Positions 1 to 9,617 of a stretch of DNA of 64,000 nt are shown here, in pieces. This stretch comes from Bacteroidales bacterium (GTDB lineage: Bacteria > Bacteroidota > Bacteroidia > Bacteroidales > Bacteroidaceae). The DNA is taken from the NCBI GenBank assembly GCA_015654535.1, contig JAATGU010000136.1, positions 1-64,000 on the forward strand. Direction: 5' to 3'. Made by a program: the position numbers and the translations under genes. The first letter of the stretch is position 1. Each line of letters begins with the position of its first letter. The notes beneath the pieces are model-generated. The model searched no databases. It was not told the origin of the DNA and saw only the letters and a program-made list of their open reading frames with translations.

Positions 1-335
1 CCTACCACTACAACATCATCCAATATTTTTGCATTCTCCTTTAATGTTATATTAATTATGGTACGCCCTGAAACCAGAACTGTCTGAGTAGTATAACCAA
101 CAAAAGAAAAATTTAATTTTGCATCACTTTTCGCCTGAAGGGTATAATTGCCATTAATATCTGTAATTGTGCCGATGCTTGTTCCAACTTGAAGTACATT
201 TACTCCTATAAGTTCTTCGCCATTAGTGTCTTTTACTACACCTTTTATAGTAATTACCTGCGAAAAGGTCCATAGAGGAATAAAACAAAATAGAAATAAA
301 AAACCTAAAGGTCTTGTTCTGTTAGTGTTTTTCAT
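1..335 (-). CDS. SusC/RagA-family TonB-dependent receptor, N-terminal part only (cut by window edge)
   Basis: Reading leftwards from an ATG at 335, the frame is open to the window edge (about 111 residues seen). It starts with a signal peptide ending near TFSQ. An N-terminal carboxypeptidase-regulatory-like beta-sandwich follows, with typical signatures: KGVVKDTNGEELIGVNV, the GTITDINGNYTL turn and the SFVGYTTQ strand. The TonB-box/plug lead-in LDDVVVVG lies at the very edge. These are family hallmarks of SusC outer-membrane glycan importers; the plug, barrel and any SusD partner lie outside. It is divergent from the hybrid two-component regulator at 655, the arrangement usual for a PUL and its sensor. 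The substrate cannot be told from this piece. Confidence 0.93.
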   Translation of the reverse strand, partial: MKNTNRTRPLGFLFLFCFIPLWTFSQVITIKGVVKDTNGEELIGVNVLQVGTSIGTITDINGNYTLQAKSDAKLNFSFVGYTTQTVLVSGRTIINITLKENAKILDDVVVV

Positions 336-455
336 AATGAAAATTCATTTTAATAGTTAGTTAATGAAAAAAAATAAATTTAAGGGTAACCAAAGGAGTT
401 TTAAGTTTTCATACGATTATTTATTTAAGGCGTTCAACATTTTTTATCAACACTA

Positions 456-463
456 CAAAGATA
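456..463 (-). promoter_or_regulatory. Putative -7 promoter box for the left-edge SusC gene
   Basis: On the minus strand this reads TATCTTTG, a full match to the Bacteroidetes -7 consensus TAnnTTTG. It lies about 120 bp upstream of the SusC start at 335, which leaves a long leader, as is common for susC genes. No convincing -33 TTTG is seen at the usual ~20-bp spacing, so the call rests on the -7 box alone. Confidence 0.45.
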
Positions 464-586
464 TGTTTCTTGAATCTTTTTTGGCCATATAATTGTATCT
501 AAAAGTTTATACATCGTTACATCTATTTATTTTCACGTTACATATTTTATTATAATAGTAACATTTAGTCTGATTCACTATGATTC

Positions 587-628
587 ATTGCAATAATTGC
601 AATAAATCTATTTATTTTTATAATTTTG
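587..628 (+). promoter_or_regulatory. HTCS promoter with two tandem ATTGCAAT palindromes
   Basis: TAATTTTG at 621-628 matches the -7 consensus. A TTG at 597-599 lies about 20 bp upstream, as a -33 element should, and the start codon of the regulator follows 27 bp after the -7 box. Two copies of the self-complementary octamer ATTGCAAT (587-594 and 596-603) sit in tandem over the -33 element. Just upstream, GATTCA occurs twice ten bases apart (572-577, 582-587). The palindromes could be an operator for control of the sensor gene; that is inference. The rest of the 336-654 gap shows nothing else except the divergent SusC leader. Confidence 0.5.
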
Positions 629-654
629 TATAGAATTTAATCTAAGAACAAACT

Positions 655-3600
655 ATGAAAAACATTCTTCTTTTTTTTCTTTATATAATTATATTCTTAT
701 CTGCTTCAGAAAAGGGATTTGCTCAGGTCGAGAAATTCTATTCAACCGATAAAGATATATCTAACAGCTTGATTAATAAAATCTACCAAGACAGAAAAGG
801 GTTTATATGGATTGCTACCGAAGACGGCCTTAATAAATTTGACGGTACCAAGTTTACAATCTATAAAAACATATCAAAAGATAACACATCGTTAAAAAAT
901 AACTACGTTAAAACCATGTATGAAGATAGTCAGGGACGCTTCTGGGTCTGCTGCATCAATGGTTTACTCTTATACAACAGAGCCAGTGATTCGTTTAAAG
1001 AAGTTGATGTATATAGAAATAAACAGAAAATTCACCCTCAGGTAATTTCCATTTTAGAATCTAAAAAAGGCGATATATGGATGACTACGTCAGGAGAAGG
1101 ACTTATTTCAATAAAAAAAGGAGCTGATATATTTACTGTAGAAGAAAATATATCAAAAAATTTATGCAGCTCTTTTCTGACTGATATATTTGAGGATTCC
1201 AAACATCAGCTGTGGATTGGGTCAGAAAATAGAGGACTTAATACATATAATCCCTATACGGGAAAAATAAAGTGGTTCAGCGCTCCTAATGTAATTACAA
1301 ATAATAACATATCATGCCTATGTGAAGATAAAGTAGGAAACATTTTTATCGGGACTCTTTCAGGCGGACTGAATGTGTATAATCCTAAAACAAAAAAAAT
1401 AACACCTATTCCATACAAAAACCAATCCACAAAACTCAGAATTAAATCTTTATTAATAAACAGGCGGGGTGAAGTTCTTATCGGAACAGACGGGCAAGGG
1501 CTGAAAAACTATAATTACGCAAGAAACGTCATCGACGATTATGAGATAAACACGGTACTATTTGATTTCTCAAAAACTAAAGTACATTCAATATTAGAAG
1601 ACAAAGCCGGAAATTTGTGGATCGGACTTTTTCAAAAAGGTATCTACTTTATTCCAAAAAATTCTAATAAGTTTAATTACTTTGGATACAGGTCACTTAA
1701 ACAAAATAACATAGGATCAAGTTGTGTTATGTCTATCTTTAAAGATGAAAATAATACATTATGGGTAGGCACCGATAATGATGGGCTTTATGGAATAAGT
1801 AATAATGGTAAAAAGGCGACACATTATACCCAGACAAATAATTCAGCTTCTGTGTCAAACACAATCATGAGTATATTCGAAGACTCTAACCACACATTGT
1901 GGTTAGGATCATATATTAATGGTTTGGAACAATTTAACAGAAAAAACAATACCTGCTTATATACAAAAGAATTATTCCCCCATGAAAAGGATGTTCCCAA
2001 TGATAAAGTGTCGTGCATATCTGAAGATAAAAATAAAAATTTATGGATCGGTACTTATGGATATGGGGTATATAGCTTAAACCTAAAAAACAATAAGCTT
2101 ACCCACCATCCGTCGCGCATTGACGACAAAGACTCAAGAGAAAACAGGGTGCCAAGTAAGTGGATTAATTGTGTAATCTCAGATAGTGAGGGTTTAATAT
2201 GGATAGGCACTTATAAAGGTGTGTGCTGCTATAATCCAAAAAATAAGAATTATCAGTCTTATTCAAGTTTAGATAACAAATTACCAGGAGATATTGTATT
2301 TACTCTGCTTGAAGATTCGTTTCATAAAATCTGGATAGGAACTTCGGAAGGATTAGCCTGTTTTGATAAAAGAACAAAAGAATTCACACACTATACCGTT
2401 AACGAAGGACTACCCAGTAACGTTATTTGCTCCATGTTTGAGGATAAACAAAGGAACTTGTGGCTTAGCACACATTATGGAATATCCAAGTTTATACATA
2501 ATGAAAAGAAATTTATCAATTATTATTCGTTCGACGGATTACAAAGTAATGAATTCTACAGAGGGGCAGGATTTAAAGCGGCTAATGGTGAGATATTTTT
2601 TGGTGGAATCAAAGGGATCACTTATTTTTATCCAAAAGAGATTGTTGACAAAGTGACCAAACTAAATGTTGTTATAACAGACTTCTACAAATTTGAAAAA
2701 CCGGTAAGAATTGGAGATAAATCCGGAAAAAACAATATTATTACGAAAGCGGTAATTGATGAAGATACTTTTGTGCTTTCATACAAAGATAATGCTTTTA
2801 GTTTCGAGCTATCTGTCTTGGATTTCAGTAATCCAGAGAGAATTGTGTATGAATACCAAATGGAAGAACTTGGCCCCAATTGGATCAGTACACGTCCCGG
2901 GATGAACAGGGCAAGCTTTACAAATCTGAGTCCTGGAACATACAAATTCAAATTTAGAGCACGTAACAATGACTATGTTTCAAAAACTAAAGAAGTAACC
3001 ATTATTATAACGCCACCTTGGTATCAATCCTGGTGGGCATATTGCATATATGCATTGCTCATTGGATTATTGCTTTTCGGTATAACCATATATATTCTTT
3101 CTCGTATCCGCCATCGACAGGAAATAATGCGGAGGGAGCATGCTGAACAAATAAACGAAGCAAAGCTACAATTTTTCATCAATATATCTCATGAAATTCG
3201 TACTCCGATGACACTTATTATCAGCCCATTGGAGAAACTAATCACCGAAAACAAAGATTCAGAAAAAAAGAAAACATATCTGATGATTTATCGAAATGCA
3301 CAACGTATTCTGCGCCTTGTTAATCAGTTAATGGATATCCGTAAACTGGATAAGGGGCAAATGCATCTGAAGTTCAGAGAAACGGATATTGTGGGATTCA
3401 TTGATGACTTGATGACAACCTTCGAATATCAGGCACAGAAAAAGAATATCCAATTCTCATTTTATCATAAGGACAAGGACCTTAAAGTGTGGATTGATCT
3501 TAATAACTTCGATAAAATATTGCTCAATATCCTTTCTAATGCATTTAAGTATACCCCCGAAAATGGAGAAATCAAAGTAGAATTATCTACAGGAAAAGAT

Positions 3601-4800
3601 GAATCAATAAAAGGACCGCTAAGAAAATATTTTGAAATTGTAGTTAGCGATACCGGCATAGGAATAGATAGTGATAAGATAGAAAAAATATTCGAACGAT
3701 TCTATCAAATAAACAATGATCTTACCAATTCCAATTCCGGAACCGGAATTGGTCTGCATCTGTCACGCTCGCTGGCGGAACTCCATCACGGTACAATTAA
3801 GGCTGAAAACAGAGAAGAAGGAACAGGTAGTCGCTTCATTATCCGTCTGCCTCTTGGCTGTAGTCACTTAAGGCTTGATGACTTTGAGGATCCCCAAGAT
3901 GCTGAATCACCGGTTAATGTACATCATTCTATAATTCCCACCTATCAATTTGACCAAGAGGAGAATATAGAAAAGAAAAAGATAAAATCAAAAACACGGT
4001 TCCGGGTTTTGGTTGTTGAAGATGAAGACGAAATACGTCAGTTCATTAAAGATGAATTATCTTACGAATATAAGATCAGTGAAAGCCTCAATGGTAAAGA
4101 AGCACTGAATATGGCTCTGAAAGAGATGCCTGATTTAATAATCAGTGATGTAATGATGCCAGAAATGGACGGAATTACGCTATGTAAAAAAATTAAGCAG
4201 AACATTAATATCAGCCATATTCCTGTGGTTTTACTTACTGCAAAATCTAAAACAGAAGATCGGATTGAAGGGCTGGAAATTGGCGCAGATGCCTACATTG
4301 TGAAACCATTTAATACAGAATTATTAAAAACAACTGTACAGAACTTAATAGAAAACAGAGAAATGCTGAAAAATAAATTCAGTGGGCGGGAACAGCTACA
4401 AAGCAAAGTTCAAAAGATTGAACTAAAATCTTCTGATGAAACACTTATAAATAAGGTTATGAAGGTGATAAATGAAAATCTATCCGATCCTAACCTGAAT
4501 GTGGAAATGCTTGCCGAACATGTGGGAATGAGTAGAGTACACATGCATCGCAAGTTAAAAGAACTGACCAATCAGTCAGCTCGTGACTTTATCAAAAGTA
4601 TCCGACTGAAACAAGCTGCGACACTACTTGCCGAAAAAAAAATCAATATATCCGAAATTGCTTATACCACAGGATTCTCCAGCCTTTCTCATTTCTCTAA
4701 TTCATTTAAAGAATTCTATGGAGTATCTCCTAAAGAGTATATGGCGGAAGCTGCGGTAACAAGAGATCAGTCCACGAAAAATGAAGAAAAATCTATCTAG
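655..4800 (+). CDS. Hybrid two-component system sensor/regulator (HTCS)
   Basis: One polypeptide of 1381 residues combining sensor kinase and response regulator, the usual PUL controller in Bacteroides. A signal peptide (about 1-23) is followed by a long series of two-component propeller repeats (motifs of the form D..G.LWIGT) to about residue 690. Next come a Y_Y_Y domain (about 695-775) and a transmembrane helix near 780-810. The histidine-kinase domain has its phospho-acceptor His846 in NISHEIRTPM and an ATPase domain with DTGIGI and GTGIGLHLS. The receiver domain has Asp1165 in ISDVMMPEMDG and the KPF motif. A C-terminal AraC-type helix-turn-helix ends the protein. All catalytic residues are present. 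The periplasmic propeller senses an oligosaccharide, and the helix-turn-helix presumably activates the divergent SusC at the left edge. The ligand is unknown. Confidence 0.97.
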   Translation: MKNILLFFLYIIIFLSASEKGFAQVEKFYSTDKDISNSLINKIYQDRKGFIWIATEDGLNKFDGTKFTIYKNISKDNTSLKNNYVKTMYEDSQGRFWVCCINGLLLYNRASDSFKEVDVYRNKQKIHPQVISILESKKGDIWMTTSGEGLISIKKGADIFTVEENISKNLCSSFLTDIFEDSKHQLWIGSENRGLNTYNPYTGKIKWFSAPNVITNNNISCLCEDKVGNIFIGTLSGGLNVYNPKTKKITPIPYKNQSTKLRIKSLLINRRGEVLIGTDGQGLKNYNYARNVIDDYEINTVLFDFSKTKVHSILEDKAGNLWIGLFQKGIYFIPKNSNKFNYFGYRSLKQNNIGSSCVMSIFKDENNTLWVGTDNDGLYGISNNGKKATHYTQTNNSASVSNTIMSIFEDSNHTLWLGSYINGLEQFNRKNNTCLYTKELFPHEKDVPNDKVSCISEDKNKNLWIGTYGYGVYSLNLKNNKLTHHPSRIDDKDSRENRVPSKWINCVISDSEGLIWIGTYKGVCCYNPKNKNYQSYSSLDNKLPGDIVFTLLEDSFHKIWIGTSEGLACFDKRTKEFTHYTVNEGLPSNVICSMFEDKQRNLWLSTHYGISKFIHNEKKFINYYSFDGLQSNEFYRGAGFKAANGEIFFGGIKGITYFYPKEIVDKVTKLNVVITDFYKFEKPVRIGDKSGKNNIITKAVIDEDTFVLSYKDNAFSFELSVLDFSNPERIVYEYQMEELGPNWISTRPGMNRASFTNLSPGTYKFKFRARNNDYVSKTKEVTIIITPPWYQSWWAYCIYALLIGLLLFGITIYILSRIRHRQEIMRREHAEQINEAKLQFFINISHEIRTPMTLIISPLEKLITENKDSEKKKTYLMIYRNAQRILRLVNQLMDIRKLDKGQMHLKFRETDIVGFIDDLMTTFEYQAQKKNIQFSFYHKDKDLKVWIDLNNFDKILLNILSNAFKYTPENGEIKVELSTGKDESIKGPLRKYFEIVVSDTGIGIDSDKIEKIFERFYQINNDLTNSNSGTGIGLHLSRSLAELHHGTIKAENREEGTGSRFIIRLPLGCSHLRLDDFEDPQDAESPVNVHHSIIPTYQFDQEENIEKKKIKSKTRFRVLVVEDEDEIRQFIKDELSYEYKISESLNGKEALNMALKEMPDLIISDVMMPEMDGITLCKKIKQNINISHIPVVLLTAKSKTEDRIEGLEIGADAYIVKPFNTELLKTTVQNLIENREMLKNKFSGREQLQSKVQKIELKSSDETLINKVMKVINENLSDPNLNVEMLAEHVGMSRVHMHRKLKELTNQSARDFIKSIRLKQAATLLAEKKINISEIAYTTGFSSLSHFSNSFKEFYGVSPKEYMAEAAVTRDQSTKNEEKSI

Positions 4801-4981
4801 TGATAGACTAGATACACTACTTAATTACATAAAATAAGTAACTAATTAAAAAAATAATTGATTTTTCAACAAAAAATAATTAAACTTGCACTCCAAAATA
4901 AATAAAGGAACATGATAGTAACACATAGCAGGTAGTGTCAAAGGTATTTGTATGCTACTTAGCTATTAATAAATAGTAACA

Positions 4982-7900
4982 ATGAAAAAAATATTCGCTA
5001 TTCTTATAGTCGCAATGGTAACAGTTAGTGCCTTTGGGCAGAATGACCCTCTCTGGCTTAGATATACTGCAATATCGCCTGATGGTAAAACGATTCTTTT
5101 CACCTATAAGGGTGACATCTATTCAGTTGCTTCAAGCGGAGGAACTGCATTTCCTTTAACAATCAGCGAATCGTATGAGTATTCTCCGGTATGGAGCAAA
5201 GATGGAAAGAACATAGCCTTTGCTTCAGACCGTTATGGCAATTTTGATGTTTACATCATGCCATCCTCCGGCGGTGAAGCCAAGCGCCTGACTTTTCATT
5301 CGAGTAGCGAAATACCCTCTAGTTTTACTGCGGATAATAAAAATATACTATTTTCTTCTTACAGGCAGGATTTGGTAACAAATGCTCAATTTCCAAGTTC
5401 ACTTATGAGTGAACTATATAGCGTTCCCGTAACCGGAGGAAAAGTATCCCAGATTCTTACTACTCCTGCTCTTAATGCGACAATCAGCAGAACCGGCGAT
5501 AAATTAATCTACGATGATATAAAAGGTTATGAAAATCTCTGGCGGAAACACCATACTTCATCAGTAACTCATGACATCTGGAGTTATGATTTCAATAAAA
5601 AAGAATATACTCAACTAACCCAGTTCAACGGTGAGGACCGAAATCCTGTTTTCGATTCCAACGATAATGATTACTACTATCTGAGTGAACAAAACGGATC
5701 CTTCAATGTTTTTAAAAGTTCTCTCACTGCTCCTTTAAAGAATCAAGCATTGACTCATTTTACAAAAAATCCCGTGCGATTTCTGACCAGCTCCACAAAT
5801 AATATCCTCTGCTTTAGTTATAATGGTGAAATATATACTTTGAAACCAGGTAGCGAGCCTCAAAAAATAAAAATAACTATTGCAAATGATGGACGAACAC
5901 CCGTTGAGAAAAATGTGCAGGTTAATGAGAACTTTACCGAAGCTAAGTTATCACCGAACGGTAAAGAGTTTGCTTATATCTTCCGCGGAGAAATATTCGT
6001 AACAAGTATTGAAGGAGGCATTACAAAACGTATTACCAATACACCCTGGCAGGAACGTAGCGTTAGTTTCAGTCCCGATGGACGCTCGTTGGTATACGCG
6101 GCCGAAAAAGATAATAGTTGGAACATTTACACTACTACAATTACACGAAAAGAAGAACCTTATTTCTACGTATCAACCGTATTAAAGGAAGAACCTGTAA
6201 TCGCTACCGCAGCAGAAGAGTACCAACCGGCATTCTCTCCCGATGGTAAAGAAGTTGCATATCTTGAGAACCGCGTTGTACTCAAAGTTATCAATCTGAA
6301 GTCAAAAAAGACACGCATCATCATGACGGCGGATAAAAATTATTCATATGCCGATGGTGATCAGTATTACAAGTGGTCGCCCGACGGGAAATGGTTTCTT
6401 GTTGAGTTTGGCTGTCCGGAACGTGTAATGACTCATGAAATTGGTTTGGTTGCTTCTGATGGGAAAAGTGATATCCACAATCTTACACTAAGCGGATATG
6501 ACGATTTTATGCCCAAGTGGATAATGGATGGAAAAGCGATGATATGGGGATCTGATCGGGAAGGAACACTCCAGCAGAGCGGTAGTATTGTGAGTGGTGA
6601 TGTGTATGCTATGTTTTTTTCTAAAGAAGCCTTTGATCGTTTCAATCTCTCAAAAGAGGAATTTGCTTTATTGAAAGAACAAGAAACAAAAAAAGATAAA
6701 AAAGGAAAAGAGACTGAAGAAAAAGCAAAATCGGCAGACAAAAAAAAGAAATCAGCTTCTAAGGTAGAGAAGGATTCTCTGAAAAAAGAAATTACTATTG
6801 ACTGGGATAATCTCACCGATCGTAAAAAAAGACTGACCACCTATACTTCCTCTGCAAATGACTGGACGCTTTCAAAAGATGGGGAGAAACTTTTTTATCT
6901 TACCTCCTTTGACAAAGGTTATGACCTTTGGGTTACTGAACTCCGCACAAAAGATACAAAAATTTTAGCTAAACTTGGAGTTAATAACCCTTCCATGGAG
7001 CTCTCACCTGATGGCAAATTTATTTTCCTTCTGGCAGATGGAAAAACGATGAAAGTTGATGCAGAATCGGGTAAGGCTGAACCTCTAAAAACAAGTGGGG
7101 AAATGCTAATAGATCAAACTGCTGAGAAAGACTACATTTTTGATCATGCTTGGCGCCAACTAAAAGAAAAATTCTATGTTGAAGATCTACAAGGAGTAGA
7201 CTGGGACTTTTATTATAAGGAATATAAAAAATTCCTGCCCTTTATAACCAATAACTACGATTTTGCGGAAATGTTGAGCGAGATGCTTGGTGAGTTAAAT
7301 GCTTCACATACTGGCAGTGGTTATCGATCTAATAAGCCTTACTCGGATCAAACAGCTTCATTGGGCCTGTTTTACGATTACAATTATACGGGCAAGGGAC
7401 TTAGCATTGCCGAAGTGATTGAAAATGGACCGCTGGACAAAGCATCCTCTAAGATAAAATCAGGTACCATCATAGAAAAGATAGATGGACAGCTACCCGA
7501 TTCGATTGATTTCTATCAGTTGCTAAACCGAAAAGTGGGTAACCCGACTCTCCTTTCTGTTTACAATCCGGTAACAAAAAAACGTTGGGAAGAAAGCGTT
7601 AAGCCCATATCTTCAGGTGAGGAAAGTGAATTACTGTATAAACGATGGGTTAAAAACAGACGCCAAGAGGTGGAACAACTTTCTAATGGCAAAATCGGAT
7701 ATATTCATGTAAGGGCAATGGATGATGCCAGCATGCGAACGGTTTTTGAAGAAGCACTTGGACGTAATATAGGCAAAGAAGCATTAATTATAGACACGCG
7801 TTTTAATGGCGGTGGCAATATCCACGAACAACTTTCGGATTTTCTGAATGGTAAAAAGTATATGGACATTATACCTCACGGTCAGTATATTGGTTCAGAG

Positions 7901-8236
7901 CCAGGAGACAAATGGATTAAGCCATCTATTGTTCTGATTGGAGAAAGTAATTATTCTGATGCCCATCTCTTCCCAGTAGCTTATAAACTAAAAGGGGTTG
8001 GCAAGACGTTGGGTATGCCTGTACCGGGAACAGGAACTTTTGTGTGGTGGGAGACTCAAATAGATCCTACTTTGTATTTTGGAATACCAATGGGAGGATG
8101 GCGTACGCCTGACGGAAAATTCTGTGAAAACAACCAGATGGAACCTGATATTAAAATCAAAAATAATCCTGATATTCTTTCTTCTGGCCGCGATCAGCAG
8201 ATAGAAGCGGCTGTACAGGCATTGTTAAATAAATAA
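4982..8236 (+). CDS. Tricorn-like S41 family peptidase with TolB/PD40 propeller
   Basis: An exported protein of 1084 residues with a signal peptide ending near AFGQ. About 600 residues of WD40-like/TolB propeller repeats follow (repeated SPDGK and SKDGK turns). A Lys/Glu-rich low-complexity insert lies around residues 560-605, then a second propeller-like stretch. A PDZ domain (about 785-850) and a C-terminal S41 peptidase domain complete it. The probable nucleophile is Ser992 in NYSDAHLFP, the position of the catalytic serine in tricorn-type enzymes. The family degrades peptides in a large self-compartmentalised assembly; here the leader points to the periplasm or cell surface. It lies 181 bp after the HTCS and 13 bp before the SGNH hydrolase, with which it probably forms an operon. 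No clear promoter match was found. Confidence 0.9.
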   Translation: MKKIFAILIVAMVTVSAFGQNDPLWLRYTAISPDGKTILFTYKGDIYSVASSGGTAFPLTISESYEYSPVWSKDGKNIAFASDRYGNFDVYIMPSSGGEAKRLTFHSSSEIPSSFTADNKNILFSSYRQDLVTNAQFPSSLMSELYSVPVTGGKVSQILTTPALNATISRTGDKLIYDDIKGYENLWRKHHTSSVTHDIWSYDFNKKEYTQLTQFNGEDRNPVFDSNDNDYYYLSEQNGSFNVFKSSLTAPLKNQALTHFTKNPVRFLTSSTNNILCFSYNGEIYTLKPGSEPQKIKITIANDGRTPVEKNVQVNENFTEAKLSPNGKEFAYIFRGEIFVTSIEGGITKRITNTPWQERSVSFSPDGRSLVYAAEKDNSWNIYTTTITRKEEPYFYVSTVLKEEPVIATAAEEYQPAFSPDGKEVAYLENRVVLKVINLKSKKTRIIMTADKNYSYADGDQYYKWSPDGKWFLVEFGCPERVMTHEIGLVASDGKSDIHNLTLSGYDDFMPKWIMDGKAMIWGSDREGTLQQSGSIVSGDVYAMFFSKEAFDRFNLSKEEFALLKEQETKKDKKGKETEEKAKSADKKKKSASKVEKDSLKKEITIDWDNLTDRKKRLTTYTSSANDWTLSKDGEKLFYLTSFDKGYDLWVTELRTKDTKILAKLGVNNPSMELSPDGKFIFLLADGKTMKVDAESGKAEPLKTSGEMLIDQTAEKDYIFDHAWRQLKEKFYVEDLQGVDWDFYYKEYKKFLPFITNNYDFAEMLSEMLGELNASHTGSGYRSNKPYSDQTASLGLFYDYNYTGKGLSIAEVIENGPLDKASSKIKSGTIIEKIDGQLPDSIDFYQLLNRKVGNPTLLSVYNPVTKKRWEESVKPISSGEESELLYKRWVKNRRQEVEQLSNGKIGYIHVRAMDDASMRTVFEEALGRNIGKEALIIDTRFNGGGNIHEQLSDFLNGKKYMDIIPHGQYIGSEPGDKWIKPSIVLIGESNYSDAHLFPVAYKLKGVGKTLGMPVPGTGTFVWWETQIDPTLYFGIPMGGWRTPDGKFCENNQMEPDIKIKNNPDILSSGRDQQIEAAVQALLNK

Positions 8237-8249
8237 GTATTGTTGTATT

Positions 8250-9125
8250 ATGAAAAATAATTATCAAAACTTAAAGAGATTTTTATCAATTATCATTTCT
8301 TTTAGTTTCATTTGTAGTACAATTGCAGCACAAGATAATCATAAAAAGATCAGTTGGTGTGCTATTGGCGATAGTTTTACTTATCTCAATGATCATTTAA
8401 ATGAAACGGGGAATAAAGTAAAAAAAGGATATCTTAGTAGAACTTGTGACAAAATTTCTTTTTTATCATATATAAACATGGGTAAAAATGGAAGTACAAC
8501 ACAAGCTTGGGTCAATCATTTAAAAGATAGTACCTGGGTGGTTCCTAAAGCAGATTTATACACAATCCTATTAGGAACAAATGATTGGAACCATGGTGAT
8601 GTTACAGGCACTACAACTGATTTTAAAAATTGCACTCCAGGCAGTGTTCTTGGCAATATGGGAATTATAGTTTCAGCAATCCATAATGTAAATGCTAATG
8701 CTAAAGTAATATTAATCAATCCAACAGAAAGAGGACAATTCGTTTACTTACTCAAGCAAAGCAATAATGCTGAAGGCGGATGGTTTAAAAAAGACGGAGG
8801 GACCCTAAAAGAATTTTCCAGTAAGTTGTATCAAAGTTATTTAGAGACTGGTATTCCCTGTCTTGATCTATATTCTTTATGTGGATTTAACTTCAGTAAC
8901 ATAGTAAAATATAAGCATGTCAAGCTATCTGATGGCAGTTATAAAAATTTATCTTATCCTGAATATACCAACTATAAATTTGACAGCTCAAAGGATGAAT
9001 ACCCATATCCATTGGATGCAATGAATATGACTTATGATGGATTACACCCTTCTGATTATGGAAATGAAATTATTGCTACTTTATTGAGTAAAAAGATACT
9101 AGAAATATTAAATATAAGGCAATAA
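8250..9125 (+). CDS. Exported SGNH/GDSL-family hydrolase
   Basis: A protein of 291 residues with a signal peptide ending near AAQD. The SGNH blocks are readable: block I GDSFT with the nucleophile Ser42, a block II glycine in MGKNGSTT, block III GTNDWN, and block V DGLHPSDYG with Asp263 and His266. The fold covers esterases, lipases and carbohydrate esterases, so the protein may remove acetyl or other acyl groups from glycans, but the substrate is not determined. It begins 13 bp after the S41 peptidase and is probably cotranscribed with it. Its nearness to a glycan-sensing HTCS makes a carbohydrate-ester substrate plausible; this is inference from context. Confidence 0.88.
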   Translation: MKNNYQNLKRFLSIIISFSFICSTIAAQDNHKKISWCAIGDSFTYLNDHLNETGNKVKKGYLSRTCDKISFLSYINMGKNGSTTQAWVNHLKDSTWVVPKADLYTILLGTNDWNHGDVTGTTTDFKNCTPGSVLGNMGIIVSAIHNVNANAKVILINPTERGQFVYLLKQSNNAEGGWFKKDGGTLKEFSSKLYQSYLETGIPCLDLYSLCGFNFSNIVKYKHVKLSDGSYKNLSYPEYTNYKFDSSKDEYPYPLDAMNMTYDGLHPSDYGNEIIATLLSKKILEILNIRQ

Positions 9126-9148
9126 TTTATCAACTTTAGTTCAATTAG

Positions 9149-9265
9149 AACACAGGATCTTCATTGATTTTAGTTTCTTTTCCAAACGATCTATCTAGCT
9201 ATTCCCTAAAGGATCATTTGCCTGATAATGAAGAAGTAATAGCCATTTTTAAACATCTTCTTTAA
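9149..9265 (+). pseudogene. Possible C-terminal gene remnant (38 codons)
   Basis: Between an in-frame TAG at 9146 and a TAA at 9263 lies a stretch with protein-like composition (ILVSFPNDLSSYSLKDHLP and onward) but no start codon at its head. It looks like the tail of a lost gene rather than noise. I do not recognise the family and chance openness cannot be excluded. It lies in the 492-bp gap after the SGNH hydrolase, which also holds the GC-rich inverted repeat and the first copy of the dispersed repeat. Confidence 0.2.
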
Positions 9266-9270
9266 TTCAG

Positions 9271-9387
9271 GCGCGGAGGGTGCGGAAGGTATTTTCTTAA
9301 GCTCTATACTATAGATACTATTATATAAATCATATCTATCTATATTATTATATGAAGTCTAAGAAATACCCTCCGCACCCTCCGCGC
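9271..9387. repeat. GC-rich 28-bp inverted repeat with AT-rich spacer
   Basis: The left arm (9271-9298, beginning GCGCGGAGGGTGCGG) and right arm (9361-9387, ending CCGCACCCTCCGCGC) are reverse complements except for one substitution and one single-base gap. The 62-bp spacer is almost pure A/T. Each arm also contains a near-tandem nonamer (GCGGAGGGT/GCGGAAGGT type). The strong contrast in base composition with the surrounding AT-rich DNA suggests an inserted element or a large RNA hairpin downstream of the SGNH gene. No other copy is seen in the window. Confidence 0.75.
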
Positions 9388-9440
9388 TTGTAACCAGTTT
9401 CGACTCATTTGTTGCTTTCCCCTGTTTTTTTAGTCCTTCT

Positions 9441-9547
9441 AAAATATGTGTCTGGACTTCTTGTTCAATATGTCTGGACTCTTCGGGAGAAATGTCTGGA
9501 CAAATCTTTAATACACATTTTGCCTTTGTAGTTCCCTGATTCTGGTT
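9441..9547 (+). repeat. Dispersed intergenic repeat, copy 1
   Basis: First of three copies in the window. Three TGTCTGGAC boxes start at 9449, 9471 and 9493, exactly 22 bp apart and all in the same direction. The invariant 23-nt tail, ending TTCCCTGATTCTGGTT, occupies 9525-9547. Unlike copies 2 and 3, the boxes here are direct repeats only, so this copy cannot fold into the long perfect hairpin. It lies between the 3' ends of convergent genes (SGNH hydrolase to the left, a small membrane protein to the right). Confidence 0.85.
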
Positions 9548-9617
9548 GACTACATTTTAGTGAATCGCACCAAATTTATCTTCCTTTCATTAGATTTGAA
9601 ATATATCTGCATGAGAT

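Noticed and set aside
4801..4981. Short inverted repeat after the HTCS stop as terminator
   Set aside because: The arms (ATCTA/TAGAT) are only 5 bp with no T-run, too weak to call.
6433..6840. Leftward 135-codon frame inside the S41 peptidase gene
   Set aside because: It is caused by the Lys/Glu-rich coding region read backwards (Phe/Ser-rich product); the rightward gene is complete.
9441..9547. Regularly spaced boxes as a CRISPR array
   Set aside because: There are only three units, the conserved part is 10 bp with 12-bp spacers, the boxes are palindromic and degenerate, no cas genes are near, and the same architecture recurs elsewhere with a fixed tail.
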